Shown: positions 1 to 8,856, counted from the first letter of the stretch. The stretch is 64,000 nucleotides of DNA from CAMCTV01 sp964420985 (GCA_964420985.1 CAYQUT010000003.1:103844-167843), one strand, 5' to 3'. Program-made: numbers and translations. Notes: generated from the sequence alone by a model not told the origin.

Positions 1-246
1 AAAGCTCCACTTTTGAGGATTGGTTGAATTATCACTTAACCAATATCCGCTGATGTCAACTGCTACTCCAGAAGGATTGTAAAACTCTATCCAATCTTCA
101 AAATTATTTCCTCCTGCTGGGAGACCGTAATCGCTATAATTGGCAATACAAATTTCGTTTATAACCACTTGGGCGGATGACTTAACATTGAAAGTCAAAC
201 AACCAATAACAAGGCAAAGGGCAATTAAGAATCTCACAAAGTACAT
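1..246 (-). CDS. Lamin-tail-domain secreted protein, N-terminal part (cut by window edge)
   Basis: The minus strand is open from an ATG at 246 to the window edge (82 codons, no stop seen). The protein starts with a signal peptide (MYFVRFLIALCLVIG..., predicted cleavage after the SSAQ segment). It then enters a lamin-tail domain, with VVINEICIANYSDYG, NNFEDWIEFYNPSG and VDISGYWLSDN as the typical beta-strands. In Bacteroidota such domains occur in secreted, often T9SS-exported, surface or nuclease-like proteins; the function of this one cannot be told without the rest. It is divergent from the amylase gene at 340. A perfect TAnnTTTG box lies five bases before the ATG. The domain call is firm; the length and the rest of the protein are unknown. 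Confidence 0.8.
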   Translation of the reverse strand, partial: MYFVRFLIALCLVIGCLTFNVKSSAQVVINEICIANYSDYGLPAGGNNFEDWIEFYNPSGVAVDISGYWLSDNSTNPQKWSF

Positions 247-251
247 TTTTT

Positions 252-259
252 CAAATTTA
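252..259 (-). promoter_or_regulatory. Predicted -7 box (TAAATTTG) of the lamin-tail gene
   Basis: Read on the minus strand this is an exact match to the Bacteroidota -7 consensus TAnnTTTG. Only five bases separate its G from the ATG at 246, so transcription would start at or next to the start codon. A TTG lies 25 bases upstream, slightly far for a -33 element. Confidence 0.5.
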
Positions 260-313
260 AGACATTCGTCAGTTAAAAAGGTTGCAAGTTTTTTCAGAAT
301 TAACGATTTAGTG

Positions 314-321
314 TACTTTTG
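314..321 (+). promoter_or_regulatory. Predicted -7 box (TACTTTTG) of the amylase-coaE operon
   Basis: Exact TAnnTTTG match 18 bases before the ATG at 340, which predicts a leader of about a dozen bases. No TTG is seen at the ideal -33 distance. Confidence 0.5.
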
Positions 322-339
322 ACACCAAGCGAATATAGT

Positions 340-1740
340 ATGAAATTTAAATTGACTTTTCTTGCCATAGGTGTAATGGCTCTTGGATGCGGATTACATG
401 GCAACGATGCCACATCAACTGCAGAAACCCTTTCATCCCACGAAACCCATGTCATACGACATCCGGATTGGGTTAAAAACGCTGCGATATACGAAGTCAA
501 TTTAAGACAACATACACCTCAAGGCACTATCAATGCTTTTGTTCAAGATTTGGATAGAATCAAAGAAATGGGGATTGATATTTTGTGGTTTATGCCTGTA
601 AATCCCATTGGACAATTGAATAGAAAAGGTGGCCTTGGCAGTTATTATAGTGTTAAAGATTACAAAGCCCTCAATTCTGAATTTGGGACCATGTCAGATT
701 TTAAAAATATGGTCAAGATTGCTCACGCCAAAGGCATGTACGTGATTTTAGATTGGGTGGCCAATCACACCTCATGGGACAATCAATGGATTATCGATCA
801 TCCTGAATGGTATACACATGATGCCAATGGGAAAATTATCCCCCCTGTTGCCGATTGGTCAGACGTTGCTGATCTAAACTACAACAATAAAGACATGCGC
901 GCAGCCATGATTGACGCCATGAAATTTTGGGTAAAAGAATGTGATATCGATGGTTACCGTTGTGACGTGGCCATGGAAGTCCCTACAGATTTTTGGGATG
1001 ATGCCCGTGCAGAATTGGATAAAATCAAACCCGTATTCATGCTAGCGGAAGCAGAGCAGAAAGATCATCACCTGAAGGCGTTCGATATGTGTTATGGTTG
1101 GGAGTTCCTTCATCTCATGAATGGGATAGCCAAAGGTGAAAAATCCACCAATGACATCGACACTTATATTTCCAAAAAATCCACGGAGTTTCCAAAATCG
1201 ACCATACATATGTATTTCACGACCAACCACGATGAAAATACTTGGAATGGCACTGGTCAAGAGCGATACGGAAAAGCAAGAAATATGTACGATGTCCTTG
1301 CATTCACCATAGGTGGTATGCCATTGATTTATTCCGGACAAGAGGGTAATGAAATGCATGCGGATGGCAAGGCTCATCGCTACCGTTTTTTTGAAAAAGA
1401 TACCATTCAATTCAATGGATATCCCAATTCACAATTGTATCAAACCTTATTGAAAGCGCACCATGAACTCCCTGCACTTTGGAACGGTACCGAAGGTGGA
1501 ACTTTTAATAGAATACACACCAGCAACAGTAAAATTTATGCCTATAGCCGCATCAAAGGAGATAGCCAAGTAATCATCATGCTCAATTTCAATGAAGCGC
1601 CACAAAGCACATCATTTACGGATGTTATTCCAACCGGCATATTCAATAGTATATTTGATGGTAAGGGACTTGCGCTCTATGCTACAGGAAATGCACAATT
1701 GCCTGGTTATGGTTATCAAGTTTTTGTGAAAGAAAAATAA
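340..1740 (+). CDS. GH13 alpha-amylase family lipoprotein
   Basis: A 466-residue glycoside hydrolase family 13 enzyme, predicted to hydrolyse alpha-1,4-glucans. The ATG at 340 is chosen over an in-frame TTG at 319 because it begins a lipoprotein signal (MKFKLTFLAIGVMALGC). The family blocks are all present: region I DWVANHTSWD, region II GYRCDVAMEV with the nucleophile Asp, region III MLAEAE with the acid/base Glu, and region IV FTTNHDENTW with the stabilising NHD. A beta-rich C-terminal domain follows. It should sit on a membrane surface, in the periplasm or outside. Its stop overlaps the coaE start by one base, so the two are probably co-transcribed although functionally unrelated. A degenerate relative lies at 53126-54004. 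Confidence 0.9.
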   Translation: MKFKLTFLAIGVMALGCGLHGNDATSTAETLSSHETHVIRHPDWVKNAAIYEVNLRQHTPQGTINAFVQDLDRIKEMGIDILWFMPVNPIGQLNRKGGLGSYYSVKDYKALNSEFGTMSDFKNMVKIAHAKGMYVILDWVANHTSWDNQWIIDHPEWYTHDANGKIIPPVADWSDVADLNYNNKDMRAAMIDAMKFWVKECDIDGYRCDVAMEVPTDFWDDARAELDKIKPVFMLAEAEQKDHHLKAFDMCYGWEFLHLMNGIAKGEKSTNDIDTYISKKSTEFPKSTIHMYFTTNHDENTWNGTGQERYGKARNMYDVLAFTIGGMPLIYSGQEGNEMHADGKAHRYRFFEKDTIQFNGYPNSQLYQTLLKAHHELPALWNGTEGGTFNRIHTSNSKIYAYSRIKGDSQVIIMLNFNEAPQSTSFTDVIPTGIFNSIFDGKGLALYATGNAQLPGYGYQVFVKEK

Positions 1741-2336
1741 TGGTGAAGTGCCTTGGAATCACAGGAGGAATAGGTGCTGGCAAAACAACAGTATCGAAAA
1801 TTTTCCGTTCCCTTGACATTCCGGTTTTTGATGCTGATTCAGAGGCCAAAAACTGTTACAACGACCCTGAAGTCATATCGGCTGTATCGAATGCTTTTGG
1901 TGAAGATATTTTTGTAGATTCCATCTTACAACCCAAAATACTAGCTTCTAAGGTATTTGCATTTAAAGACAAATTGCGTCAATTAGAAGAAATCATTCAT
2001 CCCAGAGTGCATAATCGTTGGATTGCTTTTGCAGATTTGCATGGCAATCGACCTTATGTCATCAGAGAAAATGCTATTCTCATCCCATCCCAAGGGCATC
2101 TCACATGTGATAAAGTATTACTGATCACAGCGCCTTTGGAAGACCGAATATCGAGGGTGATGCTTCGATCAAAAATGTCAAAAGAAAATGTTCTAGACAG
2201 AATATCTCAACAATGGACTGATGAACAGATGCTGCCTTACTGTGATTTTGTTCTGGAAAACAAACAAGGACTCCATTCAGAAGATGCGCTTATTCCACAG
2301 ATAATGAAGATAGATTTTGAGATGAAAAATATTTAG
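1740..2336 (+). CDS. coaE: Dephospho-CoA kinase
   Basis: A 198-residue cytoplasmic kinase for the last step of coenzyme A synthesis (ATP-dependent phosphorylation of dephospho-CoA). The N-terminus carries the P-loop GITGGIGAGKTTVSKIF, followed by the family segments DIPVFDADSEAK and EEIIHPRVH. The usual length is about 200 residues. The ATG overlaps the TAA of the upstream amylase gene (TAATG), which suggests translational coupling. The family normally has an Arg-rich lid; RISRVMLRSKMSKENVLDRI near residue 140 fits it. Confidence 0.93.
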   Translation: MVKCLGITGGIGAGKTTVSKIFRSLDIPVFDADSEAKNCYNDPEVISAVSNAFGEDIFVDSILQPKILASKVFAFKDKLRQLEEIIHPRVHNRWIAFADLHGNRPYVIRENAILIPSQGHLTCDKVLLITAPLEDRISRVMLRSKMSKENVLDRISQQWTDEQMLPYCDFVLENKQGLHSEDALIPQIMKIDFEMKNI

Positions 2337-2557
2337 ACCTTCCATTAAAAGCCCTGATTCAATTCACATTTTCCATTTAATAACTTGATAGCCACTTTCA
2401 ATTAGAAGAGAAAAAAAAAGGCAAATTCGTTAAAACCGAAAGCCTATGTCAAGCAAAGCGAAACGTTGGATTTTATTTACTTTGATTTTTTCAAGTTTAT
2501 ACCTTTTTATTGTCCATTGATTTTTGCTCATCCCATGCGGAAGGGTATCTTTAGGGC

Positions 2558-3790
2558 ATGAATAACAACAAGGCTTTACGCTGGACAATTGCTGTGGCCT
2601 CTCTTGGCTATTTTGTAGATATTTATGATTTGCAACTATTCAATATCATTTCCAAAGCCAGCCTCACCGGAATTGGCATAACTGACCCCAAAGAAATAGA
2701 AAAATGGGATTACCTTTTGTTCCTCTGGCAAATGGGAGGGATGCTAGTAGGAGGGCTACTTTGGGGATGGCTTGGTGATGTCAAGGGCAGAAAACAAATT
2801 CTATTTGGCTCTATCCTCTTGTACAGCATTGCCAATATAGCCAACGCATTCGTAGGCAGTGTAGAGAGTTACAGTATCATTCGATTCATTGCAGGACTTG
2901 GACTTGCCGGTGAATTGGGAGCCGCCATCACATTGGTATCAGAAATAATGGACAAAGAGAAGAGGGGTTATGGTACAATGGTCATTGTCACAATGGGTGC
3001 ATTAGGAGCCATAGGTGCTGTTTTTGTATCAAAAATATCATTGCCCATGTTTGGATTAGCGCCATGGCAAACCTCTTACATCATTGGTGGTATACTGGGT
3101 TTATTGTTGCTCACCCTACGCGTTGGAACATTTGAAAGCAGTTTGTTTGAGCACTCTGCGAAAGGCGGACAATCTAGGGGAAATTTCTTATTGTTATTTA
3201 AAACAAAAGAACGAACACTTCGATACCTCGCTTGTATCGCCATGGGACTTCCCGTTTGGTATTGTGTTGGCATCCTAATCAAATTCAGCAAAACTTTCGC
3301 ACTGCTTTCTAATGTTCAAATTGATGCCAGTTTGGGAATCGTATTCACCTATCTAGGTCTATCATTTGGAGATCTCTTGAGTAGTCTTTTAAGTCAATAC
3401 TTTAATAGCCGAAAAAAAACAATAACTCTCTACTTGTATTTAACCGTTATCGTCAGCTCTTGTTACCTTTTTGTTCATCCGGTCAGCTCCTTTACATTTT
3501 ATTTTCTCTGCTTTGCTTTGGGGACAGCCACAGGTTATTGGGCCTTATTTGTATCCATGTCTGCTGAACTATTTGGGACCAACATTCGCGCAACCGTTGC
3601 CAGCACTACACCCAATTTTGTGAGGGGTGCCGTCGTACCTTTGATACTCAGTTTCAAAGCCATGGAGGGAAACATAGGGAGTGTAAAAGCGGCAGTAATT
3701 CTGGGTATTGTCACCATCGGGTTAGCCCTTGTTAGTGCCCGATACCTTCAGGAATCTTTCGGAAAGGATTTGAACTTTCAAGAAGAATAG
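2558..3790 (+). CDS. Major facilitator superfamily transporter
   Basis: A 410-residue inner-membrane carrier with about twelve hydrophobic segments. The MFS signature WGWLGDVKGRKQILFGS lies between helices 2 and 3, and GLGLAGELGAAITLVSEIM resembles the sugar/metabolite-proton symporter branch. The substrate cannot be read from the sequence. The gene stands alone after a 221-base spacer with no other visible gene. TATCTTTA, one base off the -7 consensus, lies four bases before the ATG. It is convergent with trxA. Confidence 0.85.
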   Translation: MNNNKALRWTIAVASLGYFVDIYDLQLFNIISKASLTGIGITDPKEIEKWDYLLFLWQMGGMLVGGLLWGWLGDVKGRKQILFGSILLYSIANIANAFVGSVESYSIIRFIAGLGLAGELGAAITLVSEIMDKEKRGYGTMVIVTMGALGAIGAVFVSKISLPMFGLAPWQTSYIIGGILGLLLLTLRVGTFESSLFEHSAKGGQSRGNFLLLFKTKERTLRYLACIAMGLPVWYCVGILIKFSKTFALLSNVQIDASLGIVFTYLGLSFGDLLSSLLSQYFNSRKKTITLYLYLTVIVSSCYLFVHPVSSFTFYFLCFALGTATGYWALFVSMSAELFGTNIRATVASTTPNFVRGAVVPLILSFKAMEGNIGSVKAAVILGIVTIGLALVSARYLQESFGKDLNFQEE

Positions 3791-3805
3791 TGCTTTCATA
3801 GAGAT

Positions 3806-3830
3806 AAAAAAAAGAGCCCTTTCGGGCTCT
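3806..3830 (-). terminator. Rho-independent terminator of trxA
   Basis: AGAGCCC-TTTC-GGGCTCT (3813-3830) forms a perfect 7-bp stem. On the minus strand it is followed by a run of T (complement of the A tract 3806-3812), so it acts for trxA. The plus side lacks a T tract. Confidence 0.85.
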
Positions 3831-3854
3831 CTGGATTCAACAATCAATCCTTTT

Positions 3855-4169
3855 TTACAAAACGTGATCTAACTTCTCTGTCAATACATTTTTAGGAACA
3901 GCTCCAACACTCTTATCCACTACCTCTCCGTTTTTAAGAAATACAATTGTCGGAATATTTCTAATACCGAATTTCATAGACGTCTCAGGATTCAAGTCCA
4001 CATTCACTTTTCCGACAATAGCACGTCCTTCATATTCCTTTGCAATTTCCTCTACAACAGGGGTAACCATTCTACATGGCCCACACCACTCTGCCCAAAA
4101 GTCAATCAAAACAGGTTTGTCGGTATTCGTAATCTCAGCAAAATTGAGGTCTGTTATTTCTAAAGCCAT
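3855..4169 (-). CDS. trxA: Thioredoxin
   Basis: A 104-residue cytosolic thioredoxin that reduces protein disulfides using electrons from thioredoxin reductase. The active site WAEWCGPCRM lies near residue 30, and the cis-proline loop RNIPTIVFLKNGE near residue 73. Length and motifs match the canonical single-domain protein. It is monocistronic, with its own -7 box (4194-4201) and a terminator just downstream. Confidence 0.96.
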   Translation of the reverse strand: MALEITDLNFAEITNTDKPVLIDFWAEWCGPCRMVTPVVEEIAKEYEGRAIVGKVNVDLNPETSMKFGIRNIPTIVFLKNGEVVDKSVGAVPKNVLTEKLDHVL

Positions 4170-4193
4170 TTTTTTATTTTTTAAATAGGGCTA

Positions 4194-4201
4194 CAAAGAT
4201 A
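4194..4201 (-). promoter_or_regulatory. Predicted -7 box (TATCTTTG) of trxA
   Basis: Exact TAnnTTTG on the minus strand, 24 bases before the ATG at 4169, with a very A/T-rich leader. Confidence 0.55.
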
Positions 4202-4304
4202 GGTCATTGTTTTGAAACATTATTCTTTTTGCAAAATTTTATGGTCTTTTAGTTTTCACATTTACCTATCCACCCATTGATTTTCAATGAATTAAAGTCA
4301 AGTA

Positions 4305-5570
4305 CTATGAAACAAGATCAATGCAAGTAATTTCTGGCATAATACCTACTCTACCTGGAAATCCAAGGCACCCCAATCCTCTATTCACATATAAATGCTG
4401 CTTTCCTTCTGTATAAAGTCCTCCCCAACGTTTGTAACCGAACCAAGCGGATGGGCTCCATTTTAATCCCCAATCTGGAATTTCCACTCCAAATTGAGCC
4501 CCATGCGTATGACCTGATAACGTGAGATAAATATTCTCTTTCCCCATCACTTGTTCTTCAAAGTGGGTAGGGTCATGCGATAAAAGAATCTTATTCATGT
4601 TGCTCGGAACATTGAGCAAGGCCTTATTTAGGTCGCCGAATTGAAAGAAATTCCGTCCCCAATTCTCAACGCCAATAATGGCCAATTTTTCTTCTCCCTT
4701 TTCTCCTATTAAAACATTTTCATTTCGCAACAACCGAAATCCCATTTTTTTGTGTACCTCCTCCAATTGAATCATATTCAACCGTTTCTTTTCCAGCATT
4801 TCAGGAGAATCACCCCTGTAAATATATTCGGCATAATCATGATTTCCGAGAATAGAGTACTTACCATATTTCGCCTTTATCTCTGAAAATAAACCAATAT
4901 AAGGAAGTGCTTCTTCAGCAACATTATTGACCAAATCTCCGGTAAAGAAAACTAGATCTGGGTTCAGTTCATTGATTAATCGAATGGCTTCTGAAACCTC
5001 ATCTACGCCATCTTCTCCAAATGTACCCAGATGACTATCTGAAATTTGAACGATACGAAAGTTTGTCAATCCAAAAGGAAGATTCCCAAGGGGGAGGGAC
5101 TCTCGGCGCACTTGAAAATTATATTTCCCTTTGACAATGCCGTATACGAAGGAAGAGAACAACAAGGCAGATGCGCCAAGTCCAACTTGATTTAGAAATT
5201 GTGATCGCGTCACCCCGCTATCGCCCGTTTGATCTTTAAACCAACGGAAATAAACTCTTTTGAAAACATGCACGATATCATTTCCAAGGTGAAAAATCGC
5301 AAAGGCCAATTTAGAAATCCCAATGACAAAAAGGCCATTCATTATTTTCATCATCCACTCTGGTGGACGACCACTTTCAGACTGCAATCCTATCACCATG
5401 GCCACGATGAGGAACAACATCAAAACAGCAGGAATCCAATAAAACACTTTGATTGTTTTCCAATATTTTGACCACTTCTCTTGAAAAAGTTGTTTGAAGC
5501 CCTTAAATGCATACCCATCAATGGCCAGCAATGTTAAAGTGAATAAAATGGGAACGATAATGCCTTTCAT
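4305..5570 (-). CDS. Membrane-anchored metallophosphoesterase (YkuE-like)
   Basis: A 421-residue protein. Residues 1-160 hold about four hydrophobic helices; from residue 170 follows a calcineurin-like phosphoesterase domain. All metal-binding blocks are visible: RIVQISDSHLG, FFTGDLVNN, SILGNHDY, ILLSHDPTHF and LTLSGHTHGAQFG. The family uses two metal ions to hydrolyse phosphoesters; YkuE-type members may act on lipid-linked substrates, but this is inference. TAAATTCG lies seven bases before the ATG. The gene is alone, between trxA and the dnaX region on the same strand. Confidence 0.85.
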   Translation of the reverse strand: MKGIIVPILFTLTLLAIDGYAFKGFKQLFQEKWSKYWKTIKVFYWIPAVLMLFLIVAMVIGLQSESGRPPEWMMKIMNGLFVIGISKLAFAIFHLGNDIVHVFKRVYFRWFKDQTGDSGVTRSQFLNQVGLGASALLFSSFVYGIVKGKYNFQVRRESLPLGNLPFGLTNFRIVQISDSHLGTFGEDGVDEVSEAIRLINELNPDLVFFTGDLVNNVAEEALPYIGLFSEIKAKYGKYSILGNHDYAEYIYRGDSPEMLEKKRLNMIQLEEVHKKMGFRLLRNENVLIGEKGEEKLAIIGVENWGRNFFQFGDLNKALLNVPSNMNKILLSHDPTHFEEQVMGKENIYLTLSGHTHGAQFGVEIPDWGLKWSPSAWFGYKRWGGLYTEGKQHLYVNRGLGCLGFPGRVGIMPEITCIDLVS

Positions 5571-5577
5571 ACGGTTG

Positions 5578-5585
5578 CGAATTTA
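5578..5585 (-). promoter_or_regulatory. Possible -7 box (TAAATTCG) of the phosphoesterase
   Basis: One base away from TAnnTTTG (TTCG instead of TTTG), seven bases before the ATG at 5570. The same TTCG variant precedes three other genes in this window at similar distance. Confidence 0.35.
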
Positions 5586-5612
5586 CAAGACAAGGCAAGA
5601 ACAAATTGGTAA

Positions 5613-6260
5613 TTATTCTAAACGTAATTGGAAACGTTGATACAACTGCTCAAGAGCTGGACTTTCTTTGCGCCAAGCTTCAAACTTCTCTGCATTGGTT
5701 AACATGGCTACTTTCAGATCTTGAATTTTGGTAATGGCCGTTTCAAATTTCAGACCAACGATGTTTTCATGGTCTTTGAAATAATTGGCTAGTTCACTTC
5801 GAATATCATTGAAATAAATGACCTGCGTTTCACTCGGGAATTCTAAAGTCATCACCCCATCAGCATACTGCAATTCCGCCATAGACATAGCCGTTTTTAT
5901 TTGTCCGATGGGAAGTACTCCGCTATTTAAGAAAGACTTCCAAGCATCAGCAACCTGAGGTTGGGAGTAATCTCCTCCCAATTCCTCTAATACTTCTAGT
6001 GCTTTTTCCTCTTGCTCTTTGGCCTTTTGAACCATGACTGACTGAATGGATATCACATCTGTGGATTTGGCTATGGTATCTTTTAATCCAAGAGAAGCTT
6101 TTACTCTTGGGACATCGGATTCTATTGCTACCTTCTGAGCGGAAAGGGGCGAAAGGGTGGGATCCGCCACTTGGATATTAGACTCCATCGTGGCGCTTGT
6201 GGAGAACGAAACTGGTTTGGATACGATTGGTGATGCTCCTCTAAATGGGATTATCCTATT
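5613..6260 (-). CDS. dnaX: dnaX: tau C-terminal part, in the frame after the A11 tract
   Basis: This frame has no start of its own that makes sense. It runs open from the A11 tract to 5613. If the 11-base A run (6259-6269) is read as 10, the upstream dnaX frame enters it directly as ...GEKKNRIIPFRG..., giving a tau-like protein of about 574 residues, a normal size for Bacteroidota DnaX. The tail has a linker, a coiled coil (VQKAKEQEEKALEVLEE) and a compact end with DAWKSFLNSGVLPIGQIKTA and FETAITKIQDLKVAML, resembling the C-terminal region of flavobacterial DnaX. In the family the tau tail binds the polymerase alpha subunit and DnaB. The ATG at 6188 could be mistaken for a separate gene start. 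Confidence 0.7.
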   Translation of the reverse strand, partial: NRIIPFRGASPIVSKPVSFSTSATMESNIQVADPTLSPLSAQKVAIESDVPRVKASLGLKDTIAKSTDVISIQSVMVQKAKEQEEKALEVLEELGGDYSQPQVADAWKSFLNSGVLPIGQIKTAMSMAELQYADGVMTLEFPSETQVIYFNDIRSELANYFKDHENIVGLKFETAITKIQDLKVAMLTNAEKFEAWRKESPALEQLYQRFQLRLE

Positions 6261-7338
6261 TTTTTTTTTCGCCTTCCCTCCGATTGGATTGAATGCTGCA
6301 AATTTTCATGATGGTGAGCTCTACTAACAGCCTTTGGTGCTTGCTTGCTCGATAATGTATATCGCACTCATTGACAAGATCCATGGCTTCAATTAAAAAT
6401 CTCAGGTCCATAAGTGCTGATTGTTCTACATACTTTTGGCCAACATTCTCAGACACCTCCAAGAGGGCGATTGTCGCTGGATCCTTAGATACCAACAATC
6501 TTCTCAAATGCCCTCCCCAACCCGATATGAAATGATGAGCATCAAACCCTTTATTTAAAATTGTATTAAAAAGCAAAAGAGATTCTGGAATATCTTCCTT
6601 GAAAGCCAAATCTGTCAGTTGGAAATAATAATCGTAATCAAGTACGTTGAGGTTTTCAATAACCAAATCATAAGTCAAATTACGACCGCAAAAGGCAACT
6701 ACTTGGTCAAAAATAGAAAGAGCGTCACGCATTGCACCATCTGCCTTTTCTGCAATAACATGCAAAGCTTCGGGTTCAAAACTCACACCTTCTTTTCCAG
6801 CGATATACGCCAAATGCTCTGTCATGTCTGCCACCCTGATTCTGTTGAAATCGAAAATTTGACATCTACTGAGAATGGTAGGGATAATCTTGTGCTTTTC
6901 TGTTGTTGCCAAAATAAAAATGGCATGAGCCGGTGGCTCCTCCAACGTTTTAAGGAAAGCATTGAACGCTCCAGAACTCAACATGTGAACCTCGTCAATG
7001 ATGTAAATTTTGTATTTACCTACCTGAGGAGGAATGCGCACTGTGTCAACAATTCCGCGAATGTCTTCTACCCCATTGTTCGATGCAGCATCCAGCTCAA
7101 AAACGTTGAAGCTCAAATCCGAACCTTCATCAATAAATCCATCATTGACGGCTTTCGCAAAAATCCTCGCACAAGTTGTCTTACCTACTCCACGAGGACC
7201 ACAGAACAAATACGCTTGTGCTATTTGCTGGGTTGAAATCGCATTTTGAAGTGTCCTTGTGATGGACTTCTGTCCAACTACGGTTTCCCAAGTATCTGGC
7301 CTGTATTTTCGAGCGGAGACAACAAATGCATCTGACAT
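6256..7338 (-). CDS. dnaX: DNA polymerase III subunit gamma (dnaX, frame ends just after A11)
   Basis: A 360-residue AAA+ clamp-loader subunit. The ATG at 7338 (MSDAFVVSARKYRPDTW) is chosen over an upstream in-frame codon. Walker A is GPRGVGKTTCARIFAK, Walker B IYIIDEVHML, sensor 1 ILATTEKHKI, and the arginine-finger loop is LSRCQIFDF. The four-cysteine zinc module that follows Walker A in many DnaX proteins is absent; residues AVNDGFIDEGSDLSFNVFE take its place. The frame ends EGEKKK-stop right after a run of 11 A, which is where the tau frame (5613-6260) would join. Either the product is gamma made beside tau by slippage, or the run has one base too many. Confidence 0.9.
   Translation of the reverse strand: MSDAFVVSARKYRPDTWETVVGQKSITRTLQNAISTQQIAQAYLFCGPRGVGKTTCARIFAKAVNDGFIDEGSDLSFNVFELDAASNNGVEDIRGIVDTVRIPPQVGKYKIYIIDEVHMLSSGAFNAFLKTLEEPPAHAIFILATTEKHKIIPTILSRCQIFDFNRIRVADMTEHLAYIAGKEGVSFEPEALHVIAEKADGAMRDALSIFDQVVAFCGRNLTYDLVIENLNVLDYDYYFQLTDLAFKEDIPESLLLFNTILNKGFDAHHFISGWGGHLRRLLVSKDPATIALLEVSENVGQKYVEQSALMDLRFLIEAMDLVNECDIHYRASKHQRLLVELTIMKICSIQSNRREGEKKK
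6259..6269 (-). promoter_or_regulatory. A11 tract: possible transcriptional slippage site in dnaX
   Basis: Eleven consecutive A on the coding strand, at the junction of the DnaX AAA+ core and the tau tail. Losing one A (or gaining two) joins the two frames; the zero frame meets TAG at once, and gaining one A meets TAA two codons later. Thermus dnaX makes gamma and tau by RNA polymerase slippage on an A9 run, so the position and kind of tract fit. An assembly homopolymer error is the alternative. Confidence 0.5.
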
Positions 7339-7342
7339 ACAG

Positions 7343-7371
7343 CAAAGATGCAATCGATTTCAGAAAAACAA
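7343..7371 (-). promoter_or_regulatory. Predicted dnaX promoter
   Basis: On the minus strand TTG (7369-7371) is followed after 18 bases by CATCTTTG (7343-7350), one base off TAnnTTTG. Four bases then separate it from the ATG at 7338. Confidence 0.4.
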
Positions 7372-7424
7372 AAATTCTTCTATCCACAGTTTTTACACAA
7401 CTTCAAAGGCCTTATTATTGTGAC

Positions 7425-8840
7425 ATGAAGAATAAAAACAAATTGGGTCTCAAGGATGCAGTGATGATTGGAACAGGATCTATGATTGGATCCGGAATTT
7501 TTATTGTGAGTGCCGGAATGACACAGCAATTGTACAGTGGTCAATGGTTACTCGTGATGTGGATAATCACAGGATTCATCACCATTGCCGCGGCGCTCAG
7601 TTATGGAGAGTTGTCTGGAATGTTTCCCAAGGCCGGAGGTCAATATGTATATCTGAAAGAGGCCTACCATCCCATGATGGGTTTTCTGTACGGCTGGAGT
7701 TTTTTTACGGTGATTCAGACAGGAACCATCGCTGCCGTAGCTGTGGCCTTCAGTAAGTTCAGTGGGTACTTTTTACCGATTTTTGAAATGCGTTCTGAGA
7801 ATATTTTGCTTCAACTCGGAGAATTTTCTGTATACCCTGCTCAGCTTCTGGGAATAGCTACATTGATATTTCTTACAGCGTTTAATACTCGAGGAGTTGA
7901 GACTGGCAAGTGGATTCAAAGTTTATTCACCAGCACAAAACTCATCGCCTTGTTTGGACTTTTGATTTTGGGCTTCATTTTCGGATTTGCTTCAGAGACG
8001 TGGAACAAAAATTGGGAGTTGGGATGGCAATGGCAAAGCCTAAGTGGCGATGGATTCTTAACAGGGTTAACCTTGAGCGGATTCATGGGTGCATTGGCCA
8101 GTGCAATGGTTGGATCTATTTTTAGCAGTGATGCTTGGAACAGCATCACCTTTATCGCTGGAGATATGATTTCACCAGAAAAAAACATAGGAAGAGCTTT
8201 GTTTTTGAGTACCATAATCGTCACGTTCATTTACGTACTAATGAACATTATGTACCTCGGCACTCTATCCCTGCAAGATATAGCGCTTGCTCCTCAGGAG
8301 CGTGTGGGCGTCTCCGCCTCAAATGTTATTTTTGGTCATACGGGGACTTACATCATCGCCGGACTGATCATGATTTCAACGTTTGGATGCAATAACGGAC
8401 TCATCTTCAGTGGAGCAAGAGTTTATCAAACCATGGCCCATGATGGTTTGTTTTTCACTAAGGCAAAAGAATTGAACCATGCTGGTGTACCCGCATGGGC
8501 CTTATGGGCACAGTGTATATGGGCATCCGTGCTTTGTTTAAGTGGTAAATACGGGGATCTTTTAAACTATGTCGTCTTTACTGTTATGTTGTTTTATATA
8601 CTCACCATAGCCGGAGTGATTGTTTTGAGAATTAAAAAACCCGATTTACCAAGAACTTACAAAACACCATTGTATCCATTTCTTCCAATTGCTTATATTG
8701 TTTTGGCTTCATTATTTTGCTTTGGTTTACTTGTTTATCAACCCAACTATACCTGGCCTGGGCTGATAATTGTCTTTTTGGGAATTCCCATTTATTTCCT
8801 CTTTAAAAAAGGCAATCATGAGCATAAAAAAAAGGTGTAA
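7425..8840 (+). CDS. APC-family amino acid permease
   Basis: A 471-residue inner-membrane protein with about twelve hydrophobic segments. It starts MKNKNKLGLKDAVMIGTGSMIGSGIF, the unwound helix-1 substrate motif (GSGIF) of the amino acid-polyamine-organocation family. The ATG at 7425 is chosen because upstream in-frame codons are polar and reach into the divergent dnaX leader. Substrate is unknown; the family exchanges or symports amino acids. It is convergent with the protease at 8879-11440 and shares only this fold with the other permease at 11446-12738. Confidence 0.87.
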   Translation: MKNKNKLGLKDAVMIGTGSMIGSGIFIVSAGMTQQLYSGQWLLVMWIITGFITIAAALSYGELSGMFPKAGGQYVYLKEAYHPMMGFLYGWSFFTVIQTGTIAAVAVAFSKFSGYFLPIFEMRSENILLQLGEFSVYPAQLLGIATLIFLTAFNTRGVETGKWIQSLFTSTKLIALFGLLILGFIFGFASETWNKNWELGWQWQSLSGDGFLTGLTLSGFMGALASAMVGSIFSSDAWNSITFIAGDMISPEKNIGRALFLSTIIVTFIYVLMNIMYLGTLSLQDIALAPQERVGVSASNVIFGHTGTYIIAGLIMISTFGCNNGLIFSGARVYQTMAHDGLFFTKAKELNHAGVPAWALWAQCIWASVLCLSGKYGDLLNYVVFTVMLFYILTIAGVIVLRIKKPDLPRTYKTPLYPFLPIAYIVLASLFCFGLLVYQPNYTWPGLIIVFLGIPIYFLFKKGNHEHKKKV

Positions 8841-8856
8841 CCTAAGTCACACCTTT
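8826..8856 (-). terminator. Terminator of the permease-protease operon
   Basis: AAAGGTGT (8831-8838) pairs perfectly with ACACCTTT (8849-8856) around a 10-base loop. The minus strand then runs into T residues (complement of 8826-8833). The hairpin overlaps the last codons of the plus-strand permease, so it may stop both transcripts. Confidence 0.7.

Noticed and set aside
5613..6188. Stand-alone hypothetical gene starting at 6188
   Set aside because: The frame is already open upstream to the A11 run and joins DnaX in frame; the content looks like a tau tail.
6619..7236. A 205-residue plus-strand frame inside dnaX
   Set aside because: Antisense to the AAA+ core, whose motifs are unambiguous on the minus strand.
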